A stretch of DNA of 13,231 bases. Origin: an uncultured Oscillospiraceae bacterium (lineage in GTDB: Bacteria > Bacillota > Clostridia > Oscillospirales > Oscillospiraceae). The notes beneath the pieces were generated by a model that was not told the origin of the DNA, did no database searches, and worked only from the letters and a program-made list of their open reading frames with translations. Where the stretch lies: contig CAKUAM010000055.1 of assembly GCA_934636305.1 (NCBI GenBank), positions 1-13,231 on the forward strand, written 5' to 3'. Shown here piece by piece: positions 6,777 through 13,231 of the stretch; position 1 is the first letter of the stretch, and every line of letters starts with the position of its first letter. The translations under genes and the position numbers were made by a program.

Positions 6777-7703
6777 GTGAAAAAAGCAAAAAAGAGATCC
6801 GGCGCTGCGATCAATGAGATTAGTCGGACATCGAATGCAGTCATCACGGTTGTGTTGATCCTTGTGGCGGTATTGGTGTTGGCACCGGTCGTCCTGATGA
6901 TCTGTATCTCGTTCAGCAGCAGTGCGAGCATCACCAGCAACGGCTATCGCTTTATCCCGGAGGAATGGTCGCTCGAGGGCTACAGATATCTGCTGAAAAT
7001 GGGAGATCAGCTGTTGAAATCCTATCTGGTGACGATCGCGTATTCCGTTCTGGGCACGGTTTTGGGTGTGTTTCTCATGTCGATGTATGCCTATGTCATC
7101 ATGCAGAAGAGTTTTCGCTATCACCGGGCGTTGACCTGGTTCATGTTCTTCACGATGCTGTTCAGCGGAGGCCTTGTCCCGACCTATATCATGATCGTAC
7201 GGTATTACCACATGAAGGACACATTTTGGATCTTGCTGTTTACCGGTCTTGTGGATGCGTACCTGATCGTGATCCTGCGGACATTTATCAAAACGACGAT
7301 CCCGGATGCGCTGATGGATGCGGCGAAGATTGATGGCGCAGGCCATTTTACAACATATTTTGAAATTGTGCTGCCGCTTTCCAAGGCGGGACTCGGCACG
7401 GCAGCGCTGTTCAGCTTTGTCGCAAAATGGAACGACTGGTTTACGGGTATGCTGTATATCGTCAATCCCGATCTTGTCCCGCTGCAGACGCTTTTGACCA
7501 AGCTGCAGAAATCCGTCGACTTTTTAAAACAGAACGCGCGCGCGGCAGCGACACCAGACGGGCTTCAGCTGCTGAAGACGCTGCCGTCAACAAACCTTCG
7601 CATGGCCTGTACGGTCATCGCGATCATTCCGGTCCTGTTTGCGTATCCGTTTTTCCAGCGCTTTTTCGTACGGGGGCTTACGGTCGGAAGTATTAAGGAG
7701 TGA
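6777..7703 (+). CDS. Carbohydrate ABC transporter permease, LplC/YtcP type
   Basis: Second membrane subunit of the sugar importer, 308 residues from a GTG start. Hydrophobic segments lie near residues 21-45, 82-108, 118-141, 148-168, 206-216 and 276-296, and the EAA loop is at about 178-201 (L-M-D-A-A-K-I-D-G-A ... V-L-P-L). The C-terminal sequence V-R-G-L-T-V-G-S-I-K is very characteristic of YtcP/LplC permeases. GTG at 6777 is chosen because a G-rich Shine-Dalgarno-like run (about 6764-6773) precedes it; an in-frame ATG at 6756 overlapping the previous stop would add seven residues and is a real alternative. It would pair with the preceding permease and the following lipoprotein to form one importer. 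Confidence 0.9.
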   Translation: MKKAKKRSGAAINEISRTSNAVITVVLILVAVLVLAPVVLMICISFSSSASITSNGYRFIPEEWSLEGYRYLLKMGDQLLKSYLVTIAYSVLGTVLGVFLMSMYAYVIMQKSFRYHRALTWFMFFTMLFSGGLVPTYIMIVRYYHMKDTFWILLFTGLVDAYLIVILRTFIKTTIPDALMDAAKIDGAGHFTTYFEIVLPLSKAGLGTAALFSFVAKWNDWFTGMLYIVNPDLVPLQTLLTKLQKSVDFLKQNARAAATPDGLQLLKTLPSTNLRMACTVIAIIPVLFAYPFFQRFFVRGLTVGSIKE

Positions 7704-7749
7704 TCCGGTTCCGGGGGAACTGAATAAAATAAAAATGGAGGAAGAACAA

Positions 7750-9363
7750 ATGAAAAAGCGAATGATTTGCATCCTGTGTCTGTGCGCAATGCTGGTTGCC
7801 ATATTTACCGGCTGTGCAGCGAAGCAGGAACACGCACCTGTCCCGGCAGATACCCAGCAGACCAGCGAAGCATCTGGCGCAGAAACGTCGACTGAAGCAG
7901 GAAATGAGTCTGGTCTTGCATATGTCGAGATGGACTGGTTCACAAATGAGATCTACGAGCGGCCGGATGGGCAGATGATCGTTGACAAACTCAACGAATA
8001 CCTGCTGGAGAAGCTGAATCTGAAGCTCAACGTGATCTCTGTTCCCACCACTGAATATGAGGAAAAACTCTACACCATGCTTCAGGCCGGCGAGCCGATC
8101 GGCGTGTGCCAGCTGCTGGGCAACTATTATACCGCTGCTGCACAGGGACTGTTCTATCCAATGGACGATCTGCTGAACAACTACGGCGTTGGCTCCAAGT
8201 CGCTTTTCAGTGACACCGTTTGGGATTCTATGAAAGTCGATGGGAAGATCTACGGTGTTCCCACGCTGAAGGATAACGCCTATATTATGAGTTTTATCTA
8301 CAATAAGGACCTGGCTGATGAACTTGGTCTTGACATGGAAAACCCGCAGTGGAAATCAACACGCAACATGGAAGAGATCCTGATGCAGGCGAAGAATCTG
8401 CGCGATGAGAAGCATCCGGAGTGGGCCAATCTGCCTTTGACGGCGAATCTTGTTTCGCAGCTGTGCCCCAGCATGTTCTCGCTGGAATCTTTCCTCGGCC
8501 GTGATTATCTGTATGCTGTCTGCAATGTTCCTGGTCTCGACGATATTGAGGGCTATGACAACGACACCGTATTCAATCTGTATGAAACGGAAGAATACAA
8601 GGAATATTGTCTGATGATGCAGCGTCTGGTCTCTAACGGTGTATGCGCATACGACTATACGGAGCTGAGCAATATTTCCTATGAACCGTCTACTCTGATC
8701 ACCAGTCCGGGATGGGGCTACACATGGATCGATGACCATATGTTCAGCAATGACTTTGTGACTAAGCTGCATATCTTCGAGGACGAGATCTGGACCGATT
8801 CGACCAACTTCTCCTCCTGCGGCTATGGCATTCCGGCGAATTGCCCGGATCCGGAACGAGCCATGATGTTTATCGAGCTGATGAACACCGATTCCTATGC
8901 TGCAACACTTTTGCGCTTCGGCATCGAAGGGGAGCATTATCTCATCAATGATGAAGGTAAGATGGTCCTGGAAGGCAGCCCCAGAAACAGCGATCCGAGC
9001 AACCTTGGCTATGTCAACTGGTACGGTGCAGACTATGGAAACCTGACGATCGTCAATGCGCCGGAAAGCTACGCAGGCCCGGACGGATACATGTTTGACA
9101 AGTTGCTTGAATACAACAACAACGCGAAACTGGCCGCGCACATGGGCCTGGTCATTGATACGACTAACTTTATTAACGAGCTTGCTGCATGCAACAGTGT
9201 CGTAACTGAGTTTGACACCAACTTGAGTGCTGGTAAATATGATTCTCCTGAGGCGGTTCTCGCGGCCATCGAAGCGTTCAATGGGAAACTGAAGGCGAAC
9301 GGCATGGACAAGGTGATCGAGGGGATTCAGGCGCAGGTCGACGCATTCAACGCTGCACGTTGA
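7750..9363 (+). CDS. Sugar-binding lipoprotein of the ABC importer (LplA/YtcQ type)
   Basis: Extracellular substrate receptor, 537 residues. The N-terminus is a lipoprotein signal: basic M-K-K-R, a hydrophobic core, and A-I-F-T-G-C with Cys22 as the lipidation site (F at -3 is a slight deviation). A Ser/Thr/Glu/Ala-rich linker (about residues 23-55) precedes the family 1 binding-protein fold, beginning M-D-W-F-T. The region from about residue 470 to the end resembles the C-terminal domain (DUF3502-like) of LplA-type receptors. GGAGGA at 7737-7742 lies seven bases before the ATG; an in-frame upstream ATG at 7639 falls inside the permease gene and is rejected. This class binds oligosaccharides or modified sugars, but the ligand cannot be told from sequence. 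It is the last gene of the operon and is followed by a strong terminator. Proximity to the YesM/YesN-type pair suggests shared regulation. Confidence 0.92.
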   Translation: MKKRMICILCLCAMLVAIFTGCAAKQEHAPVPADTQQTSEASGAETSTEAGNESGLAYVEMDWFTNEIYERPDGQMIVDKLNEYLLEKLNLKLNVISVPTTEYEEKLYTMLQAGEPIGVCQLLGNYYTAAAQGLFYPMDDLLNNYGVGSKSLFSDTVWDSMKVDGKIYGVPTLKDNAYIMSFIYNKDLADELGLDMENPQWKSTRNMEEILMQAKNLRDEKHPEWANLPLTANLVSQLCPSMFSLESFLGRDYLYAVCNVPGLDDIEGYDNDTVFNLYETEEYKEYCLMMQRLVSNGVCAYDYTELSNISYEPSTLITSPGWGYTWIDDHMFSNDFVTKLHIFEDEIWTDSTNFSSCGYGIPANCPDPERAMMFIELMNTDSYAATLLRFGIEGEHYLINDEGKMVLEGSPRNSDPSNLGYVNWYGADYGNLTIVNAPESYAGPDGYMFDKLLEYNNNAKLAAHMGLVIDTTNFINELAACNSVVTEFDTNLSAGKYDSPEAVLAAIEAFNGKLKANGMDKVIEGIQAQVDAFNAAR

Positions 9364-9410
9364 ATATTGGATCATGCGTGATGTGCGGGAATAAGCGGAT
9401 CTAGAATTGC

Positions 9411-9455
9411 AGAATGCGGCAAGTATTTCCAATGCGAATTACTTGCCGCATTTTC
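9411..9455 (+). terminator. Intrinsic terminator after the binding-protein gene
   Basis: AATGCGGCAAGTA (9413-9425) is perfectly complementary to TACTTGCCGCATT (9440-9452), with two more weak pairs outside, a 14-nt loop, and a short T-run (TTTT within 9451-9454) on the 3' side. It lies about 50 nt past the binding-protein stop and ends the transporter operon. Its 3' arm also carries the -35 of the next promoter. Confidence 0.88.
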
Positions 9456-9471
9456 TATTATATCGTATAAT
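9443..9471 (+). promoter_or_regulatory. Sigma-A promoter of the response regulator/kinase operon
   Basis: TTGCCG (9443-9448, four of six matches to TTGACA) and a perfect TATAAT (9466-9471) are separated by exactly 17 bp. The -35 is part of the terminator stem, so the two signals share bases. The predicted transcription start, near 9478, lies downstream of the in-frame ATG at 9472, which argues that the regulator starts at the GTG at 9496. Confidence 0.7.
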
Positions 9472-9495
9472 ATGGCGGAGGAAGGGGGCGGCACA

Positions 9496-10596
9496 GTGTT
9501 CCGGGTGCTTTTGGTAGATGATGAGGAATTGATGTTGGTGACCATGCGCTGCGCGATCGCATGGCAGAAGTACGGTTTCACGAATATTACTGCCGTGTCA
9601 GATCCGCAGAAAGCGCTGCGGCTTTTGCAGGAGGAACACTTTGACGCGGCAATGGTAGATATCCGGATGCCAGGCATGAACGGGTTGGAAATGATCGAGG
9701 CAGCACAGAAATATGGCGTGAGTACCGGCTTTGTGATTGTTTCCGGCTATGCCGATTTTTCTTATGCCAGGCAGGCAATCGGTCTTCATGTTCTGGACTA
9801 TTGCTTAAAGCCCATTGATGCGGCACAGACAGACTGCATGTTGGAAAAACTGTACCGGCATGCTGTTTCTAAGCATCTGGAATCAGATCCGGCCTGCGCA
9901 AACCGGCTGCTGGCTGACAGCACGGCATGCGCGCAGCTGCTCCAGCGCAGCAATGCGTCTGGAGAAATGCTTCAGGTGATGCATGTGGCTGCGCCCGAGA
10001 TCAGCCGTGTGCTGCCGGAGAGCGGCGCGGAAGCGCTGTATGTATGCTTCCTACGTCCGGACGAGCTGCTGATGATATGGCAGAATGAGCCGCAGGCAAG
10101 TGCGTTCCTCGTCTGGTTTACCAGCAGGTATGCGGACACGGGCCGTATTATCACGGCGAACTGTGCGGCATATGCGGCCGAATTTCAGCTGGCGCTGCGC
10201 TGCCTGCGGACGCAGTGCTGCAGCCGCAAGGAGCGGACTGGCGTCATCCACTGTGCAGCGGTCAACGCAGAGACGGCGGAGTATTTTGAGACCGTTATCA
10301 CGTATATGGAGAAAAATTACAGAGAAAAGCTGACGCTCCAGGATATTTCGCGCCGTTTTGGAATCAACTACACATACCTGAGCCAGCTGTTTAGAAAATG
10401 CGCAGGAACATCGTTCACGGAATATCTGACCAGTATCCGGCTGAAGCACGCCTGCCGGCTGCTCGCTGAAACGGAAATCAAAATCGTTTCGATCGCGGAG
10501 ATGGTCGGCTTCAGCGACTATCACTACTTTTGCAATGTTTTCAGACAGAGTCTGTCCATGGCACCGCGTCAGTATCGCCTTGTGTCGAGAAAGTAG
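9496..10596 (+). CDS. AraC-type two-component response regulator (YesN-like)
   Basis: A cytoplasmic transcription regulator of 366 residues. The N-terminal receiver domain (about 1-115) has the acidic pair D8-D9, phosphoacceptor D55 (in M-V-D-I-R-M-P-G), S83 (V-S-G-Y) and K105 (L-K-P), a complete active site. A less conserved middle region leads to a C-terminal AraC/XylS DNA-binding domain from about residue 265, with two helix-turn-helix units: L-T-L-Q-D-I-S-R-R-F-G-I-N-Y-T-Y-L and I-A-E-M-V-G-F-S-D-Y-H-Y-F. The GTG start at 9496 is preferred: GAAGGGGG (9481-9488) lies seven bases upstream and the protein then begins directly with the receiver strand M-F-R-V-L-L-V-D-D; the ATG at 9472 lies at or before the transcription start. 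The kinase gene follows after nine bases. The regulator likely activates the transporter operon (2243-9363), by analogy with similar loci. Confidence 0.92.
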   Translation: MFRVLLVDDEELMLVTMRCAIAWQKYGFTNITAVSDPQKALRLLQEEHFDAAMVDIRMPGMNGLEMIEAAQKYGVSTGFVIVSGYADFSYARQAIGLHVLDYCLKPIDAAQTDCMLEKLYRHAVSKHLESDPACANRLLADSTACAQLLQRSNASGEMLQVMHVAAPEISRVLPESGAEALYVCFLRPDELLMIWQNEPQASAFLVWFTSRYADTGRIITANCAAYAAEFQLALRCLRTQCCSRKERTGVIHCAAVNAETAEYFETVITYMEKNYREKLTLQDISRRFGINYTYLSQLFRKCAGTSFTEYLTSIRLKHACRLLAETEIKIVSIAEMVGFSDYHYFCNVFRQSLSMAPRQYRLVSRK

Positions 10597-10605
10597 GGGA
10601 GGCTA

Positions 10606-12423
10606 ATGAAACTTTTTCAGCAGCGGTCACTGGTGAGGCAGCTGTATCTGCTGTTCCTGGGAACCGTGCTCCTGATCACAGCTGCACTGTGTATGTTTTA
10701 CAGCGTTTCACTCGGGATCATTCGAGATAAAGAATCCCAGTATATGCGAAGCATAACCGGGCAGATTGCAGAGAAAGCCGAAGACGTGACGACAGCCATT
10801 GAACTGCTGACGCGGACTGTATCGAGGGCTCCTGCTGCAAAGCATCTGCTGGAGCAGACAAACTCCGCGAAAAAGTGGGAATATAAGCAGTCGCTGAATA
10901 ACCTGATAGCGGAGATGGCGAAGAGCAACTCCAATATCAACAACATCCTCCTGATGGATAAGGATGGCTCCGTCTATGGTTTCAGCGGCTTTGACTATCT
11001 GCTGGTCAGCAAGCTGAACAGCAGATATGATCTGTTTTCGGCTGAGAAATATGCAAACGGCTTTTCCGGTGCGATCTGCCTGAGCACGGAGGGCCCGACA
11101 TATTACACCTGTGTCAAGCCAATCTATGACGACTCGGCAGAAACAACCCGTATTGGCAGCTGCCTGGTCGTATGTGGAAGTGAGGCACTCACAGCGGCAT
11201 GCGAACAGGCGGCGCCGTCAGAAAACGCATTTTTTGCGATCCTCGATGGTGATAATCAGGTGCTGAGCAGCAGTCGGCCGCTGGATGCCGCGGCGTGCGT
11301 AGAGCTGACACAGATGCTTGGAATGGAAAGCAGCGAGCTTTTTTCCGCACGGATCGGCGGTGAGCGTTTTTTGCTCATCCAATATCCGACGCAGGCATTG
11401 ACCGGCTGGAAGGTAATCGGGGCGGTGCCGTATCGGGAGATCTACTCCGGTATGCGGAGGTTTCAGTTTCTGGCGCTGGCCTTCGTTTTTGTGCTTTGCT
11501 TTGCAATGTTTGCACTTGTCCGGCAGATCATCACAAATATTACAAAACCGCTTCTCAAAATCGCAGACTTTGTGCAGAGAGGGCCGTACTACACACTGCA
11601 CCACCATCTGAAGGTGGACGATGGCAACGAGATCGAGTCGATTGGCACTGGCATCAACTCCATGCTTGATGAGATCAACGACCTCAACTGCCGTGTCTTG
11701 CAGGATCAGTCGCGGCTGTATGAGATCGAGCTTGCCAATAATCAAGCCCGGCTTCTGGCACTGCAAAGCCAAATCAACCCGCATTTTATCAACAATACGC
11801 TTGGCGCAATCCAGGGCATGGCGTATCAGAAACGATATGACAGTATCTGCACGGCAATCTCGGCGCTGGCTTATATTATGCATTACAGCATCAGCGGTGC
11901 GGATCTTGTCACGATAGATGAGGAAATGCTCAGCGTAGAACAATATCTACGCATCATAGAACTGCGATTCCCAAGCCGATTCCAGATCTGTCTGGAGATC
12001 GATGATCGGATTCGCCAGTGTGTTATGCCGCGCTTTTTGCTCCAGCCTCTGGTGGAAAATGCAGTCTCACATGGACTCGAGCCACACTGTGGCTGCGGAA
12101 AACTGACGCTTTCCGGCCGGATGGGCTCTGATGAGGTGATCCGCTTTGCATGCGTGGATGATGGTGTCGGCATTCCCCCGGAGAAATTGAAGGCACTGAA
12201 CGATATGCTGCAGGCAGCCAAACCGGAAACAGAGCATAGCACATGCCGCGGAAGCGGCGGGATTGGCCTGCGTAATATCCATCTGCGGCTGCAGCTTGTC
12301 TATGGGCCGTCATATGGGATCACAGTCTCTGCGGCAGCAGGCGGCGGTACGGCTGTACATGTGGAATTCCCAGCTTCCAGCGAAGTAAAGGTGTCAGATT
12401 GTCCAGACGGGAAATTAACATAA
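10606..12423 (+). CDS. Membrane sensor histidine kinase (YesM-like, His_kinase/PF06580 type)
   Basis: A 605-residue sensor kinase. Transmembrane helix 1 spans about residues 12-36, an extracellular Cache-like sensor about 40-280, helix 2 about 287-306 and a HAMP linker about 306-360. The phosphorylation site is Q-S-Q-I-N-P-H-F with His393, typical of the LytS/YesM class. The ATP-binding domain shows the N-box L-V-E-N-A-V-S-H-G (Asn485), D-D-G-V-G-I (518-523) and G-G-I-G-L-R-N (551-557). GGGGAGG at 10596-10602 overlaps the regulator's stop and lies close (three bases) to the ATG, so the pair is translationally linked. It should phosphorylate the regulator encoded just upstream in response to an extracellular sugar, or to the loaded binding lipoprotein (inference). 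The stop is 12 nt before the isomerase ATG, with no terminator between them. Confidence 0.93.
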   Translation: MKLFQQRSLVRQLYLLFLGTVLLITAALCMFYSVSLGIIRDKESQYMRSITGQIAEKAEDVTTAIELLTRTVSRAPAAKHLLEQTNSAKKWEYKQSLNNLIAEMAKSNSNINNILLMDKDGSVYGFSGFDYLLVSKLNSRYDLFSAEKYANGFSGAICLSTEGPTYYTCVKPIYDDSAETTRIGSCLVVCGSEALTAACEQAAPSENAFFAILDGDNQVLSSSRPLDAAACVELTQMLGMESSELFSARIGGERFLLIQYPTQALTGWKVIGAVPYREIYSGMRRFQFLALAFVFVLCFAMFALVRQIITNITKPLLKIADFVQRGPYYTLHHHLKVDDGNEIESIGTGINSMLDEINDLNCRVLQDQSRLYEIELANNQARLLALQSQINPHFINNTLGAIQGMAYQKRYDSICTAISALAYIMHYSISGADLVTIDEEMLSVEQYLRIIELRFPSRFQICLEIDDRIRQCVMPRFLLQPLVENAVSHGLEPHCGCGKLTLSGRMGSDEVIRFACVDDGVGIPPEKLKALNDMLQAAKPETEHSTCRGSGGIGLRNIHLRLQLVYGPSYGITVSAAAGGGTAVHVEFPASSEVKVSDCPDGKLT

Positions 12424-12435
12424 CAGGAGGATCCT

Positions 12436-13125
12436 ATGAAACGTTCTGAAATCAACAAAGCCTTAAAAGAACTCGAAACGATGTGCGCGCGGGAGCATTG
12501 CTACCTGCCGCCGTTCTGCAATTTTACGCCGGAGCAGTGGCAGTCCAAGGGTCACGAATACGATGAAGTCCGAGACTGTATGCTGGGCTGGGATATTACG
12601 GATTACGGTCTGAGCGACTTTGACAAGGTGGGAATGTCGCTCATCACCATCCGCAACGGCAACCGCGCCATGCAGGACAAGTATCCCAAGGTCTATGCCG
12701 AAAAGCTTCTGTACATGAAAGAGGGGCAGTATTCCCCGAACCACTTCCACTGGTACAAGACCGAGGACATCATCAACCGCGGCGGCGGCAACATCCTGAT
12801 TCGCGTCTACAACAGCCTGCCGGACGAGTCCATTGACAAGGAATCCGGTGTGACCGTCCACTGTGACGGCCGCACCTACACCGTTCCTGCCGGGACGCAG
12901 GTGAAGCTCACGCCGGGCGAGAGCATCCACATTCAGCAGTATATGTATCACGATTTTGAGGTCGAACCCGGCACGGGCGCGGTTCTTCTTGGCGAGGTCA
13001 GCCAGTGCAATGATGACAACACCGACAACCGCTTCAATCCGCCTGTCGGCCGTTTCCCGAAGATCGAGGAGGACGAAGCGCCCTACCGCTTGCTCTGCAA
13101 CGAGTATCCGGCAGCAGAGAACTGA
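12436..13125 (+). CDS. D-lyxose/D-mannose-type ketol-isomerase (cupin)
   Basis: A 229-residue cytoplasmic cupin enzyme resembling D-lyxose ketol-isomerases, which interconvert D-lyxose and D-xylulose and often D-mannose and D-fructose, using a divalent metal. Metal ligands expected from the family are visible: H103 and H105 in N-H-F-H-W, E110 in K-T-E-D, and H172 in M-Y-H-D-F. The length is normal. AGGAGG (12425-12430) lies five bases before the ATG. It follows the kinase by 12 nt and could be read from the same promoter, unusual for a metabolic gene behind a two-component pair. Its C/G-rich synonymous positions resemble the ROK gene at the left end rather than the kinase beside it, suggesting that ROK and isomerase belong to an older operon later split by the intervening block. 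Physiological substrate uncertain. Confidence 0.88.
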   Translation: MKRSEINKALKELETMCAREHCYLPPFCNFTPEQWQSKGHEYDEVRDCMLGWDITDYGLSDFDKVGMSLITIRNGNRAMQDKYPKVYAEKLLYMKEGQYSPNHFHWYKTEDIINRGGGNILIRVYNSLPDESIDKESGVTVHCDGRTYTVPAGTQVKLTPGESIHIQQYMYHDFEVEPGTGAVLLGEVSQCNDDNTDNRFNPPVGRFPKIEEDEAPYRLLCNEYPAAEN

Positions 13126-13231
13126 CCCAGATTGTGACCCAAGTGTGCGGAAAAGCGCGAAAACGCGGTGGATTTATCGAGATTTATTTGACAAAATAGC
13201 ACAAGTTTCTCTGTTTTCAAGAATATTTTGA
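13126..13231. other. Terminal 106-bp intergenic stretch; possible -35 only
   Basis: No gene, convincing hairpin or T-run terminator was found after the isomerase stop. A consensus TTGACA occurs at 13188-13193 in AT-rich sequence, but bases at the proper -10 distance (13211-13217, CTGTTTT) match TATAAT poorly. It may be a regulated promoter for a gene beyond the window, or chance. Confidence 0.25.

Noticed and set aside
7639..7749. Extension of the binding protein to an upstream ATG
   Set aside because: It would place 37 residues before an obvious lipoprotein signal peptide and overlap the permease; GGAGGA precedes the ATG at 7750.
9371..9382. Near-palindrome ATCATGCGTGAT after the binding-protein stop
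   Set aside because: Short and imperfect (10 of 12 symmetric), upstream of the clear terminator; consistent with chance.
8356..9432. A 358-codon minus-strand frame opposite the binding protein
   Set aside because: Antisense shadow; it covers the terminator at its 5' end, has no ribosome-binding site and no family resemblance.
12956..13231. Plus-strand frame running off the right edge
   Set aside because: Most of it overlaps the isomerase gene in another frame, and the part beyond the isomerase stop has no coding character.
1..13231. CRISPR array, tRNA/rRNA genes, transposase or phage integrase
   Set aside because: No regularly spaced repeats, cloverleaf-like or rRNA-like segments, or transposase/integrase motifs were seen on either strand.

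Overview
The window looks like a chromosomal carbohydrate-utilization locus of a gut-type Bacillota (Clostridia, probably Oscillospiraceae/Ruminococcaceae-like). The grounds are GGAGG-type ribosome-binding sites throughout, a YesM/YesN-type sensor kinase and AraC-type response regulator, a lipoprotein binding protein with two LplB/YtcP-type permeases and no local ATPase, and moderately GC-rich coding sequence. The genus is inferred, not proven. All convincing genes are on the + strand.

Layout. (1) 2-1165 is the 3' part of a ROK-family sugar kinase-like gene with C/G-rich third positions. (2) 1168-1263 has its own ribosome-binding site and start and reads like the first ~19 residues of a NagA/amidohydrolase-type enzyme. 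It then becomes unrelated sequence and stops: a beheaded gene and a likely recombination scar. (3) 1264-1866 encodes a stand-alone CBM9-like protein. (4) 1867-2242 is non-coding. It holds a very long imperfect hairpin (1921-1999) followed by a T-run, an outer inverted repeat, an AT-rich stretch with a TATAAT promoter, and a leader of about 80 nt. (5) 2243-9363 is an operon: a DUF5107+TPR protein, a GH28-like beta-helix protein, two ABC permeases and a lipoprotein solute-binding protein. It is closed by a strong intrinsic terminator (9411-9455). (6) 9443-9471 is a promoter whose -35 lies inside the terminator. It drives a response regulator (9496-10596), a histidine kinase (10606-12423) and, 12 nt later, a D-lyxose/D-mannose-type isomerase (12436-13125).

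Proposed working model (inference). The kinase senses an extracellular glycan or oligosaccharide and the regulator activates the 2243-9363 operon. The lipoprotein and permeases import the sugar, with a shared MsmX-like ATPase encoded elsewhere. The DUF5107-TPR, GH28-like and CBM9-like proteins, none with a signal peptide, would process or bind it in the cytoplasm. The isomerase and ROK kinase would feed released monosaccharide into central metabolism. The substrate cannot be read from the sequence.

The most interesting points are the truncated amidohydrolase with a possible inserted cassette between the ROK gene and the isomerase, the roughly 80-nt hairpin nested in a larger inverted repeat, and the cytoplasmic trio of poorly characterised carbohydrate-related proteins beside a dedicated importer.
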